From assembly GCA_047495785.1 (NCBI GenBank), contig JBLDXI010000024.1, positions 5,022,001 to 5,086,000 of the forward strand: a stretch of 64,000 nt of DNA, written 5' to 3'. Positions 52,622 through 62,028 of the stretch are shown piece after piece. How positions within the stretch are numbered: position 1 is the first letter of the stretch; every line of letters begins with the position of its first letter. The notes below the pieces were generated by a model. The model made no database searches. It was not told the origin of the DNA and saw only the letters and a program-made list of their open reading frames with translations. The position numbers and the translations under genes were made by a program. Source of the DNA: Lepidodermella squamata (lineage: Eukaryota > Gastrotricha).

Positions 52622-52638
52622 AATTGCGCCACAGAAGC
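52565..52638 (-). tRNA. tRNA-Asn (GTT)
   Basis: Unit 7 copy, last gene before the medium-unit junction. Confidence 0.93.
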
Positions 52639-52791
52639 TGGCTAATCGCAGACTCGGCATCACCACTCAGCAATATGTAGCTTTTAACGCGAGCGTTGCC
52701 ATGATCACGTTGTTGCCGTTACAGTTTGGCTGTAGATTAGTTGCTATATCGGTGAAAGTGACCAGAAATTACGCTAAAAATGTGAAAATAG

Positions 52792-52875
52792 TGTCAGAAG
52801 TGGGGTTCGAACCCACGCCAGTAGAAACTGACTGCGACCTGAACGCAGCGCCTTGGACCGCTCGGCCATCCTGAC
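52792..52875 (-). tRNA. tRNA-Leu (CAG), chimeric
   Basis: Unit 7 copy, first gene after the junction. Confidence 0.95.
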
Positions 52876-53044
52876 GAGATGGTGGAATAGATTGCTGATA
52901 TCCTGCAGACGGCATTTTGCAAAGCTAAGATATCGCAGAGCAAGTACAGCAAACAGCAAAGTCGTATAACTGTTGCCAATATAAAACTAGCCAGCTACGC
53001 CGATCGGGGTGTATCGTTTCTTAAACTGCTGAAGAAGCACTCAA

Positions 53045-53126
53045 GTCGCTATGCCCGAGTGGTTAAGGGGTCTGACTAGAAATCAGATGCGGTCTCCGCG
53101 CGTAGGTTCAAATCCTACTGGCGACG
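53045..53126 (+). tRNA. tRNA-Ser (AGA)
   Basis: Unit 7 copy. Confidence 0.95.
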
Positions 53127-53201
53127 ACAGTTATTTTTGCATTATAACGACTGAAACTCAGTTCTGCAGTTAGCCTCCAGAACAGTCCTCGCTTTCATCA
53201 G

Positions 53202-53273
53202 GCGTCAGTGGTGTAACGGTCAGCATGGTTGCCTTCCAAGCAGCCGATCCGGGTTCGACTCCCGGCTGACGCA
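53202..53273 (+). tRNA. tRNA-Gly (TCC)
   Basis: Unit 7 copy. Confidence 0.95.
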
Positions 53274-53352
53274 CACGTTTTTAGCTCACACGTTTGAAAG
53301 CAATTGCTAGTGACGAGATTAAAGCTGTCCTTCCCAAAACCAGCGTTCGAGA

Positions 53353-53424
53353 GGTCCCATGGTGTAGCGGTTAGCACTCTGGACTCTGAATCCAGCGACT
53401 CGAGTTCGATTCTCGATGGGACCT
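53353..53424 (+). tRNA. tRNA-Gln (CTG)
   Basis: Unit 7 copy. Confidence 0.95.
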
Positions 53425-53528
53425 TGATACGTTTTTTCAAACAAACTTTCAGCTCACTCACTCTCAGCTGATGGAAACTTGCGATCGCAATATTTGTTAC
53501 CATTCAAACCTTTTCTTTCACTAGCCTA

Positions 53529-53600
53529 GGGGGCATAGCTCAGTGGTAGAGCGTCTCATTCGCATTGTGAAGGTCTCGGGTTCAATCCCCGATGCCTCCA
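53529..53600 (+). tRNA. tRNA-Ala (CGC)
   Basis: Unit 7 copy. Confidence 0.92.
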
Positions 53601-53687
53601 GTTGGCAATTTTTTCGCGTAACCTCTCGAAGATTAGTTGCTATATCGGTGAAAGTGACCAGAAATTACGCTAAAAATGTGAAAATAG

Positions 53688-53771
53688 TGTCAGAAGTGGG
53701 GTTCGAACCCACGCCCTCTTTCGAGGACCAGATCTTGAGTCTGGCGCCTTAGACCGCTCGGCCATCCTGAC
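53688..53771 (-). tRNA. tRNA-Leu (CAA)
   Basis: Unit 8 copy. Confidence 0.95.
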
Positions 53772-53871
53772 CAGATGTAGCTACTCTGGGAAATTGTTGT
53801 AATCCATCCGAAAATATGAGAAATTTGGCCGTTTAAAGGGCGAGCGCATTGCATTGCCGCATCTATCGATA

Positions 53872-53936
53872 GGCGAAATGGCTATCGCGTCGGACTTCGG
53901 ATCCGAAGATTGTGGGTTCGAGTCCCATCAGCGTCG
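53872..53936 (+). pseudogene. tRNA-Arg (TCG) pseudogene
   Basis: Unit 8; same 8-base loss. Confidence 0.85.
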
Positions 53937-54026
53937 GCTCTATTTTTGCTGGCCTTTTCTTTCGGCTGAGCTGTTATCATAGCAACAGAATTATCACTTG
54001 TCAAGCTGTCAAGAATAATCACAAGG

Positions 54027-54099
54027 GCCTTCCTAGCTCAGTCGGTAGAGCATGTGACTTTTAATCACAGGGTCGGGGGTTCGAGTCCCCCGGAGGGCG
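54027..54099 (+). tRNA. tRNA-Lys (TTT)
   Basis: Unit 8 copy. Confidence 0.95.
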
Positions 54100-54166
54100 C
54101 AATATTTTTACCCAGGGTAACATGTTTATGGCATCGACCGGCTGCTAAGAAGACGAAGATCTCGAA

Positions 54167-54239
54167 GGGGGATTAGCTCAAATGGTAGAGCGCTCGCTTA
54201 GCATGCGAGAGGTAACGGGATCGACGCCCGTATCCTCCA
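54167..54239 (+). tRNA. tRNA-Ala (AGC)
   Basis: Unit 8 copy. Confidence 0.9.
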
Positions 54240-54312
54240 TATACTTTTTTCGGCAAGATAAAAAAGGCTGAAATGAGGAGACTGCGCTTGCGAAAATAAA
54301 GCAGTCAACCGC

Positions 54313-54384
54313 GGCTCAGTAGCTTAGTGGTAGAGCGTCTGCCTAGTAAGCAGAAGATCGAGGGTTCGATCCACCCCTGAGCCT
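54313..54384 (+). tRNA. tRNA-Thr (AGT), weakened T-stem
   Basis: Unit 8 copy, CACCC variant. Confidence 0.85.
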
Positions 54385-54474
54385 GGTCTTGACACTTTTT
54401 GCAGCATTCGGAGGTCTTCCGTCCCTTTTATATAGCCATTTCATTCAGGATCAAAATTGGAAAGGCTAAAAGTG

Positions 54475-54546
54475 TTCCCTGACCGGGAATCGAACCCGGG
54501 CCGCCGCGGTGAAAGCGCGGAATCCTAACCACTAGACCATCAGGGA
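54475..54546 (-). tRNA. tRNA-Glu (TTC)
   Basis: Unit 8 copy. Confidence 0.95.
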
Positions 54547-54637
54547 GGTGCAAAATCCCTGTTGTATGCGTAAACTGTGAAGAACTCAAATTATCAACGT
54601 CATCGCACCTTCAGCAACTCTGTGCAAAAAATAGAAT

Positions 54638-54709
54638 GGGCCCGTTCGGGAATTGAACCCGAGACCTCTCGCACCCGAAGCGAGAATCATACCCCTAGAC
54701 CAACGGGCC
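54638..54709 (-). tRNA. tRNA-Pro (CGG)
   Basis: Unit 8 copy. Confidence 0.95.
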
Positions 54710-54789
54710 AACCTGACTTTACCCAATTGGCAACTGGCAACCAAAGACTTTATTAGAACGTCTCCAGCGTTTATGCAAAACATGCGATA

Positions 54790-54862
54790 CGCCGAGACCC
54801 GGGATCGAACCAGGGACCTTTAGATCTTCAGTCTAACGCTCTCCCAACTGAGCTATCTCGGC
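54790..54862 (-). tRNA. tRNA-Phe (GAA)
   Basis: Unit 8 copy. Confidence 0.95.
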
Positions 54863-54959
54863 TGTTATTTACAGCAGTGCTAAAGTCGAAGCTTAACTTG
54901 TAGCTTAGCTAGGGAGCTCAATGCAGGCTGCTATGACTTTGGCAGCAAATAAAAAACTG

Positions 54960-54976
54960 CGCTCCTGGGTGGGCTC

Positions 54977-55016
<40 letters not shown>

Positions 55017-55033
55017 AATTGCGCCACAGAAGC
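54960..55033 (-). tRNA. tRNA-Asn (GTT)
   Basis: Unit 8 copy. Confidence 0.93.
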
Positions 55034-55186
55034 TGGCTAATCGCAGACTCGGCATCACCACTCAGCAATATGTAGCTTTTAACGCGAGCGTTGCCATGAT
55101 CACGTTGTTGCCGTTACAGTTTGGCTGTAGATTAGTTGCTATATCGGTGAAAGTGACCAGAAATTACGCTAAAAATGTGAAAATAG

Positions 55187-55270
55187 TGCCAGAAGTGGGG
55201 TTCGAACCCACGCCAGTAGAAACTGACTGCGACCTGAACGCAGCGCCTTGGACCGCTCGGCCATCCTGAC
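55187..55270 (-). tRNA. tRNA-Leu (CAG), chimeric
   Basis: Unit 8 copy; GTCAGAA reads GCCAGAA on the plus strand, so the second acceptor pair becomes a T-G wobble. Confidence 0.92.
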
Positions 55271-55439
55271 GAGATGGTGGAATAGATTGCTGATATCCTG
55301 CAGACGGCATTTTGCAAAGCTAAGATATCGCAGAGCAAGTACAGCAAACAGCAAAGTCGTATAACTGTTGCCAATATAAAACTAGCCAGCTACGCCGATC
55401 GGGGTGTATCGTTTCTTAAACTGCTGAAGAAGCACTCAA

Positions 55440-55521
55440 GTCGCTATGCCCGAGTGGTTAAGGGGTCTGACTAGAAATCAGATGCGGTCTCCGCGCGTAG
55501 GTTCAAATCCTACTGGCGACG
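55440..55521 (+). tRNA. tRNA-Ser (AGA)
   Basis: Unit 8 copy. Confidence 0.95.
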
Positions 55522-55596
55522 ACAGTTATTTTTGCATTATAACGACTGAAACTCAGTTCTGCAGTTAGCCTCCAGAACAGTCCTCGCTTTCATCAG

Positions 55597-55668
55597 GCGT
55601 CAGTGGTGTAACGGTCAGCATGGTTGCCTTCCAAGCAGCCGATCCGGGTTCGACTCCCGGCTGACGCA
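55597..55668 (+). tRNA. tRNA-Gly (TCC)
   Basis: Unit 8 copy. Confidence 0.95.
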
Positions 55669-55747
55669 CACGTTTTTAGCTCACACGTTTGAAAGCAATT
55701 GCTAGTGACGAGATTAAAGCTGTCCTTCCCAAAACCAGCGTTCGAGA

Positions 55748-55819
55748 GGTCCCATGGTGTAGCGGTTAGCACTCTGGACTCTGAATCCAGCGACTCGAGT
55801 TCGATTCTCGATGGGACCT
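55748..55819 (+). tRNA. tRNA-Gln (CTG)
   Basis: Unit 8 copy. Confidence 0.95.
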
Positions 55820-55923
55820 TGATACGTTTTTTCAAACAAACTTTCAGCTCACTCACTCTCAGCTGATGGAAACTTGCGATCGCAATATTTGTTACCATTC
55901 AAACCTTTTCTTTCACTAGCCTA

Positions 55924-55995
55924 GGGGGCATAGCTCAGTGGTAGAGCGTCTCATTCGCATTGTGAAGGTCTCGGGTTCAATCCCCGATGCCTCCA
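55924..55995 (+). tRNA. tRNA-Ala (CGC)
   Basis: Unit 8 copy. Confidence 0.92.
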
Positions 55996-56082
55996 GTTGG
56001 CAATTTTTTCGCGTAACCTCTCGAAGATTAGTTGCTATATCGGTGAAAGTGACCAGAAATTACGCTAAAAATGTGAAAATAG

Positions 56083-56166
56083 TGTCAGAAGTGGGGTTCG
56101 AACCCACGCCCTCTTTCGAGGACCAGATCTTGAGTCTGGCGCCTTAGACCGCTCGGCCATCCTGAC
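56083..56166 (-). tRNA. tRNA-Leu (CAA)
   Basis: Unit 9 copy. Confidence 0.95.
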
Positions 56167-56266
56167 CAGATGTAGCTACTCTGGGAAATTGTTGTAATCC
56201 ATCCGAAAATATGAGAAATTTGGCCGTTTAAAGGGCGAGCGCATTGCATTGCCGCATCTATCGATA

Positions 56267-56331
56267 GGCGAAATGGCTATCGCGTCGGACTTCGGATCCG
56301 AAGATTGTGGGTTCGAGTCCCATCAGCGTCG
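56267..56331 (+). pseudogene. tRNA-Arg (TCG) pseudogene
   Basis: Unit 9; same 8-base loss. Confidence 0.85.
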
Positions 56332-56421
56332 GCTCTATTTTTGCTGGCCTTTTCTTTCGGCTGAGCTGTTATCATAGCAACAGAATTATCACTTGTCAAG
56401 CTGTCAAGAATAATCACAAGG

Positions 56422-56494
56422 GCCTTCCTAGCTCAGTCGGTAGAGCATGTGACTTTTAATCACAGGGTCGGGGGTTCGAATCCCCCGGAGGGCG
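56422..56494 (+). tRNA. tRNA-Lys (TTT)
   Basis: Unit 9 copy; T-loop TTCGAAT instead of TTCGAGT, harmless to pairing. Confidence 0.95.
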
Positions 56495-56561
56495 CAATAT
56501 TTTTACCCAGGGTAACATGTTTATGGCATCGACCGGCTGCTAAGAAGACGAAGATCTCGAA

Positions 56562-56634
56562 GGGGGATTAGCTCAAATGGTAGAGCGCTCGCTTAGCATG
56601 CGAGAGGTAACGGGATCGACGCCCGTATCCTCCA
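56562..56634 (+). tRNA. tRNA-Ala (AGC)
   Basis: Unit 9 copy. Confidence 0.9.
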
Positions 56635-56707
56635 TATACTTTTTTCGGCAAGATAAAAAAGGCTGAAATGAGGAGACTGCGCTTGCGAAAATAAAGCAGT
56701 CAACCGC

Positions 56708-56779
56708 GGCTCAGTAGCTTAGTGGTAGAGCGTCTGCCTAGTAAGATGAAGATCGAGGGTTCGATCCCCCCCTGAGCCT
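56708..56779 (+). pseudogene. tRNA-Thr (AGT), damaged anticodon arm
   Basis: Unit 9 copy; AAGCAGAAG reads AAGATGAAG, breaking the 3' strand of the anticodon stem next to the loop. Confidence 0.65.
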
Positions 56780-56869
56780 GGTCTTGACACTTTTTGCAGC
56801 ATTCGGAGGTCTTCCGTCCCTTTTATATAGCCATTTCATTCAGGATCAAAATTGGAAAGGCTAAAAGTG

Positions 56870-56941
56870 TTCCCTGACCGGGAATCGAACCCGGGCCGCC
56901 GCGGTGAAAGCGCGGAATCCTAACCACTAGACCATCAGGGA
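56870..56941 (-). tRNA. tRNA-Glu (TTC)
   Basis: Unit 9 copy. Confidence 0.95.
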
Positions 56942-57032
56942 GGTGCAAAATCCCTGTTGTATGCGTAAACTGTGAAGAACTCAAATTATCAACGTCATCG
57001 CACCTTCAGCAACTCTGTGCAAAAAATAGAAT

Positions 57033-57104
57033 GGGCCCGTTCGGGAATTGAACCCGAGACCTCTCGCACCCGAAGCGAGAATCATACCCCTAGACCAACG
57101 GGCC
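57033..57104 (-). tRNA. tRNA-Pro (CGG)
   Basis: Unit 9 copy. Confidence 0.95.
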
Positions 57105-57184
57105 AACCTGACTTTACCCAATTGGCAACTGGCAACCAAAGACTTTATTAGAACGTCTCCAGCGTTTATGCAAAACATGCGATA

Positions 57185-57257
57185 CGCCGAGACCCGGGAT
57201 CGAACCAGGGACCTTTAGATCTTCAGTCTAACGCTCTCCCAACTGAGCTATCTCGGC
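57185..57257 (-). tRNA. tRNA-Phe (GAA)
   Basis: Unit 9 copy. Confidence 0.95.
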
Positions 57258-57354
57258 TGTTATTTACAGCAGTGCTAAAGTCGAAGCTTAACTTGTAGCT
57301 TAGCTAGGGAGCTCAATGCAGGCTGCTATGACTTTGGCAGCAAATAAAAAACTG

Positions 57355-57371
57355 CGCTCCTGGGTGGGCTC

Positions 57372-57411
<40 letters not shown>

Positions 57412-57428
57412 AATTGCGCCACAGAAGC
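57355..57428 (-). tRNA. tRNA-Asn (GTT)
   Basis: Unit 9 copy. Confidence 0.93.
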
Positions 57429-57611
57429 TGGCTAATCGCAGACTCGGCATCACCACTCAGCAATATGTAGCTTTTAACGCGAGCGTTGCCATGATCACGT
57501 TGTTGCCGTTACAGTTTGGCTGTAGCCGAGGTTAGATCGGCCTTCGCATAGAATATAAACAGAGCTGAACTGTCCTTCATCAATGATCCTCAGCCGCTTT
57601 AGCTCTGCCAA

Positions 57612-57697
57612 CCCGCGATAGCTCAGCTGGTAGAGCGGAGGACTGTAGATGCAACGCAGCTATCCTTAGGTCGGTGGTTCAAGTCCGCCTCGCGGGA
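57612..57697 (+). tRNA. tRNA-Tyr (GTA) with intron
   Basis: Unit 9 copy, same intron. Confidence 0.95.
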
Positions 57698-57774
57698 TTG
57701 CATGGTTTTTCACTTTCGTTGGGTAGCAGCTTTTCATTCGTTCGTCAGTAAAAATGCGCTGATAGATGTGCAAA

Positions 57775-57846
57775 GGCCCGTTGGTCTAGGGGTATGATTC
57801 TCGCTTTGGGTGCGAGAGGTCTCGGGTTCAAATCCCGGACGGGCCC
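57775..57846 (+). tRNA. tRNA-Pro (TGG)
   Basis: Unit 9 copy. Confidence 0.95.
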
Positions 57847-57930
57847 AAGCTTTTTGAGCTAATAGCTGAAGCGGCAGCATTACAAAAGGTGTTTGCCATA
57901 ACCTTGAGCGCATGTAATGTTATCACAGCG

Positions 57931-58001
57931 GCATCGGTGGTTCAGTGGTAGAATTCTCGCCTGCCACGCGGGAGGCCCGGGTTCGATTCCCGGCCGATGC
58001 A
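57931..58001 (+). tRNA. tRNA-Gly (GCC)
   Basis: Unit 9 copy. Confidence 0.96.
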
Positions 58002-58097
58002 AGCGACCCTGTTTTTTCATATCAGCTTCGATGTGCATCAGGCAAATTATGAGCGCAGCAAAATCAAAAGCACTGACAATTCAAGACGCTACAGTCA

Positions 58098-58169
58098 TCC
58101 TTGGTAGTATAGTGGTTAGTATCCCCGCCTGTCACGCGGGAGACCAGGGTTCGATTCCCTGCCAAGGAG
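58098..58169 (+). tRNA. tRNA-Asp (GTC)
   Basis: Unit 9 copy; small spacer changes on both sides. Confidence 0.96.
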
Positions 58170-58239
58170 TCAGCTTTTTTAGTTGCGGCGCATATATTTC
58201 GAGCCAATTTTTTGAGAAAATTGCTAAAAAGTTGATTGC

Positions 58240-58312
58240 CGCCCGATGTGGGGCTCGAACCCACGACCCTGGGATTAAGAGTCCCATGCTCTACCGACTG
58301 AGCTAACCGGGC
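58240..58312 (-). tRNA. tRNA-Lys (CTT)
   Basis: Unit 9 copy. Confidence 0.95.
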
Positions 58313-58391
58313 TGAGGCGCTATCAATTGCCTAAGCCGACAATTATGAAGCAGTTGACTGCTGGCGAATGTTGACTGCCATCAAAAATACT

Positions 58392-58464
58392 CGAGGCTGC
58401 CAGGAGTCGAACCTGGAATCTTCTGATCCGTAGTCAGACGCGTTGTCCATTGCGCCACAACCCC
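58392..58464 (-). tRNA. tRNA-Arg (ACG)
   Basis: Unit 9 copy. Confidence 0.93.
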
Positions 58465-58531
58465 ATTCGGTCGAAAGAAGGCTTGCAAGCGCTAATTAGC
58501 AGGCAGGAATGGGACTGAAGTGAAAAATGCA

Positions 58532-58615
58532 TGTCAGAAGTGGGATTCGAACCCACGCCAGTAGAAACTGACTGCGACCTGAACGCAGCGCCTTGGACCG
58601 CTCGGCCATCCTGAC
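58532..58615 (-). tRNA. tRNA-Leu (CAG)
   Basis: Unit 9 copy, non-chimeric form. Confidence 0.95.
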
Positions 58616-58784
58616 GAGATGGTGGAATAGATTGCTGATATCCTGCAGACGGCATTTTGCAAAGCTAAGATATCGCAGAGCAAGTACAGCAAACAGCAAA
58701 GTCGTATAACTGTTGCCAATATAAAACTAGCCAGCTACGCCGATCGGGGTGTATCGTTTCTTAAACTGCTGAAGAAGCACTCAA

Positions 58785-58866
58785 GTCGCTATGCCCGAGT
58801 GGTTAAGGGGTCTGACTAGAAATCAGATGCGGTCTCCGCGCGTAGGTTCAAATCCTACTGGCGACG
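58785..58866 (+). tRNA. tRNA-Ser (AGA)
   Basis: Unit 9 copy. Confidence 0.95.
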
Positions 58867-58941
58867 ACAGTTATTTTTGCATTATAACGACTGAAACTCA
58901 GTTCTGCAGTTAGCCTCCAGAACAGTCCTCGCTTTCATCAG

Positions 58942-59013
58942 GCGTCAGTGGTGTAACGGTCAGCATGGTTGCCTTCCAAGCAGCCGATCCGGGTTCGACT
59001 CCCGGCTGACGCA
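58942..59013 (+). tRNA. tRNA-Gly (TCC)
   Basis: Unit 9 copy. Confidence 0.95.
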
Positions 59014-59092
59014 CACGTTTTTAGCTCACACGTTTGAAAGCAATTGCTAGTGACGAGATTAAAGCTGTCCTTCCCAAAACCAGCGTTCGAGA

Positions 59093-59164
59093 GGTCCCAT
59101 GGTGTAGCGGTTAGCACTCTGGACTCTGAATCCAGCGACTCGAGTTCGATTCTCGATGGGACCT
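59093..59164 (+). tRNA. tRNA-Gln (CTG)
   Basis: Unit 9 copy. Confidence 0.95.
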
Positions 59165-59268
59165 TGATACGTTTTTTCAAACAAACTTTCAGCTCACTCA
59201 CTCTCAGCTGATGGAAACTTGCGATCGCAATATTTGTTACCATTCAAACCTTTTCTTTCACTAGCCTA

Positions 59269-59340
59269 GGGGGCATAGCTCAGTGGTAGAGCGTCTCATT
59301 CGCATTGTGAAGGTCTCGGGTTCAATCCCCGATGCCTCCA
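59269..59340 (+). tRNA. tRNA-Ala (CGC)
   Basis: Unit 9 copy. Confidence 0.92.
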
Positions 59341-59427
59341 GTTGGCAATTTTTTCGCGTAACCTCTCGAAGATTAGTTGCTATATCGGTGAAAGTGACCA
59401 GAAATTACGCTAAAAATGTGAAAATAG

Positions 59428-59511
59428 TGTCAGAAGTGGGGTTCGAACCCACGCCAGTAGAAACTGACTGCGACCTGAACGCAGCGCCTTGGACCGCTCG
59501 GCCATCCTGAC
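59428..59511 (-). tRNA. tRNA-Leu (CAG), chimeric
   Basis: Unit 10 copy. Confidence 0.95.
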
Positions 59512-59680
59512 GAGATGGTGGAATAGATTGCTGATATCCTGCAGACGGCATTTTGCAAAGCTAAGATATCGCAGAGCAAGTACAGCAAACAGCAAAGTCG
59601 TATAACTGTTGCCAATATAAAACTAGCCAGCTACGCCGATCGGGGTGTATCGTTTCTTAAACTGCTGAAGAAGCACTCAA

Positions 59681-59762
59681 GTCGCTATGCCCGAGTGGTT
59701 AAGGGGTCTGACTAGAAATCAGATGCGGTCTCCGCGCGTAGGTTCAAATCCTACTGGCGACG
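59681..59762 (+). tRNA. tRNA-Ser (AGA)
   Basis: Unit 10 copy. Confidence 0.95.
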
Positions 59763-59837
59763 ACAGTTATTTTTGCATTATAACGACTGAAACTCAGTTC
59801 TGCAGTTAGCCTCCAGAACAGTCCTCGCTTTCATCAG

Positions 59838-59909
59838 GCGTCAGTGGTGTAACGGTCAGCATGGTTGCCTTCCAAGCAGCCGATCCGGGTTCGACTCCCG
59901 GCTGACGCA
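59838..59909 (+). tRNA. tRNA-Gly (TCC)
   Basis: Unit 10 copy. Confidence 0.95.
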
Positions 59910-59988
59910 CACGTTTTTAGCTCACACGTTTGAAAGCAATTGCTAGTGACGAGATTAAAGCTGTCCTTCCCAAAACCAGCGTTCGAGA

Positions 59989-60060
59989 GGTCCCATGGTG
60001 TAGCGGTTAGCACTCTGGACTCTGAATCCAGCGACTCGAGTTCGATTCTCGATGGGACCT
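59989..60060 (+). tRNA. tRNA-Gln (CTG)
   Basis: Unit 10 copy. Confidence 0.95.
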
Positions 60061-60164
60061 TGATACGTTTTTTCAAACAAACTTTCAGCTCACTCACTCT
60101 CAGCTGATGGAAACTTGCGATCGCAATATTTGTTACCATTCAAACCTTTTCTTTCACTAGCCTA

Positions 60165-60236
60165 GGGGGCATAGCTCAGTGGTAGAGCGTCTCATTCGCA
60201 TTGTGAAGGTCTCGGGTTCAATCCCCGATGCCTCCA
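60165..60236 (+). tRNA. tRNA-Ala (CGC)
   Basis: Unit 10 copy. Confidence 0.92.
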
Positions 60237-60323
60237 GTTGGCAATTTTTTCGCGTAACCTCTCGAAGATTAGTTGCTATATCGGTGAAAGTGACCAGAAA
60301 TTACGCTAAAAATGTGAAAATAG

Positions 60324-60407
60324 TGTCAGAAGTGGGGTTCGAACCCACGCCAGTAGAAACTGACTGCGACCTGAACGCAGCGCCTTGGACCGCTCGGCCA
60401 TCCTGAC
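60324..60407 (-). tRNA. tRNA-Leu (CAG), chimeric
   Basis: Unit 11 copy. Confidence 0.95.
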
Positions 60408-60576
60408 GAGATGGTGGAATAGATTGCTGATATCCTGCAGACGGCATTTTGCAAAGCTAAGATATCGCAGAGCAAGTACAGCAAACAGCAAAGTCGTATA
60501 ACTGTTGCCAATATAAAACTAGCCAGCTACGCCGATCGGGGTGTATCGTTTCTTAAACTGCTGAAGAAGCACTCAA

Positions 60577-60658
60577 GTCGCTATGCCCGAGTGGTTAAGG
60601 GGTCTGACTAGAAATCAGATGCGGTCTCCGCGCGTAGGTTCAAATCCTACTGGCGACG
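60577..60658 (+). tRNA. tRNA-Ser (AGA)
   Basis: Unit 11 copy. Confidence 0.95.
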
Positions 60659-60733
60659 ACAGTTATTTTTGCATTATAACGACTGAAACTCAGTTCTGCA
60701 GTTAGCCTCCAGAACAGTCCTCGCTTTCATCAG

Positions 60734-60805
60734 GCGTCAGTGGTGTAACGGTCAGCATGGTTGCCTTCCAAGCAGCCGATCCGGGTTCGACTCCCGGCTG
60801 ACGCA
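60734..60805 (+). tRNA. tRNA-Gly (TCC)
   Basis: Unit 11 copy. Confidence 0.95.
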
Positions 60806-60884
60806 CACGTTTTTAGCTCACACGTTTGAAAGCAATTGCTAGTGACGAGATTAAAGCTGTCCTTCCCAAAACCAGCGTTCGAGA

Positions 60885-60956
60885 GGTCCCATGGTGTAGC
60901 GGTTAGCACTCTGGACTCTGAATCCAGCGACTCGAGTTCGATTCTCGATGGGACCT
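60885..60956 (+). tRNA. tRNA-Gln (CTG)
   Basis: Unit 11 copy. Confidence 0.95.
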
Positions 60957-61060
60957 TGATACGTTTTTTCAAACAAACTTTCAGCTCACTCACTCTCAGC
61001 TGATGGAAACTTGCGATCGCAATATTTGTTACCATTCAAACCTTTTCTTTCACTAGCCTA

Positions 61061-61132
61061 GGGGGCATAGCTCAGTGGTAGAGCGTCTCATTCGCATTGT
61101 GAAGGTCTCGGGTTCAATCCCCGATGCCTCCA
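61061..61132 (+). tRNA. tRNA-Ala (CGC)
   Basis: Unit 11 copy. Confidence 0.92.
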
Positions 61133-61219
61133 GTTGGCAATTTATTCGCGTAACCTCTCGAAGATTAGTTGCTATATCGGTGAAAGTGACCAGAAATTAC
61201 GCTAAAAATGTGAAAATAG

Positions 61220-61303
61220 TGTCAGAAGTGGGGTTCGAACCCACGCCAGTAGAAACTGACTGCGACCTGAACGCAGCGCCTTGGACCGCTCGGCCATCCT
61301 GAC
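61220..61303 (-). tRNA. tRNA-Leu (CAG), chimeric
   Basis: Unit 12 copy. Confidence 0.95.
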
Positions 61304-61472
61304 GAGATGGTGGAATAGATTGCTGATATCCTGCAGACGGCATTTTGCAAAGCTAAGATATCGCAGAGCAAGTACAGCAAACAGCAAAGTCGTATAACTG
61401 TTGCCAATATAAAACTAGCCAGCTACGCCGATCGGGGTGTATCGTTTCTTAAACTGCTGAAGAAGCACTCAA

Positions 61473-61554
61473 GTCGCTATGCCCGAGTGGTTAAGGGGTC
61501 TGACTAGAAATCAGATGCGGTCTCCGCGCGTAGGTTCAAATCCTACTGGCGACG
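61473..61554 (+). tRNA. tRNA-Ser (AGA)
   Basis: Unit 12 copy. Confidence 0.95.
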
Positions 61555-61629
61555 ACAGTTATTTTTGCATTATAACGACTGAAACTCAGTTCTGCAGTTA
61601 GCCTCCAGAACAGTCCTCGCTTTCATCAG

Positions 61630-61701
61630 GCGTCAGTGGTGTAACGGTCAGCATGGTTGCCTTCCAAGCAGCCGATCCGGGTTCGACTCCCGGCTGACGC
61701 A
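61630..61701 (+). tRNA. tRNA-Gly (TCC)
   Basis: Unit 12 copy. Confidence 0.95.
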
Positions 61702-61780
61702 CACGTTTTTAGCTCACACGTTTGAAAGCAATTGCTAGTGACGAGATTAAAGCTGTCCTTCCCAAAACCAGCGTTCGAGA

Positions 61781-61852
61781 GGTCCCATGGTGTAGCGGTT
61801 AGCACTCTGGACTCTGAATCCAGCGACTCGAGTTCGATTCTCGATGGGACCT
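61781..61852 (+). tRNA. tRNA-Gln (CTG)
   Basis: Unit 12 copy. Confidence 0.95.
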
Positions 61853-61956
61853 TGATACGTTTTTTCAAACAAACTTTCAGCTCACTCACTCTCAGCTGAT
61901 GGAAACTTGCGATCGCAATATTTGTTACCATTCAAACCTTTTCTTTCACTAGCCTA

Positions 61957-62028
61957 GGGGGCATAGCTCAGTGGTAGAGCGTCTCATTCGCATTGTGAAG
62001 GTCTCGGGTTCAATCCCCGATGCCTCCA
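61957..62028 (+). tRNA. tRNA-Ala (CGC)
   Basis: Unit 12 copy. Confidence 0.92.

Larger units (their letters stand above)
51293..53687. repeat. Array unit 7 (medium, 2395 bp)
   Basis: 14 loci; novel junction TTGGCTGTAG/ATTAGTTGC near 52735 removes Tyr, Pro-TGG, Gly-GCC, Asp, Lys-CTT and Arg-ACG. Confidence 0.95.
53688..56082. repeat. Array unit 8 (medium, 2395 bp)
   Basis: Same junction as unit 7, near 55130. Confidence 0.95.
56083..59427. repeat. Array unit 9 (long, 3345 bp)
   Basis: 20 loci, Thr copy damaged in the anticodon arm. Confidence 0.95.
59428..60323. repeat. Array unit 10 (short, 896 bp)
   Basis: First of five consecutive short units. Confidence 0.95.
60324..61219. repeat. Array unit 11 (short, 896 bp)
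   Basis: Carries a T-to-A change in the spacer after Ala (GGCAATTTATTCGCG), shared with unit 13. Confidence 0.95.
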
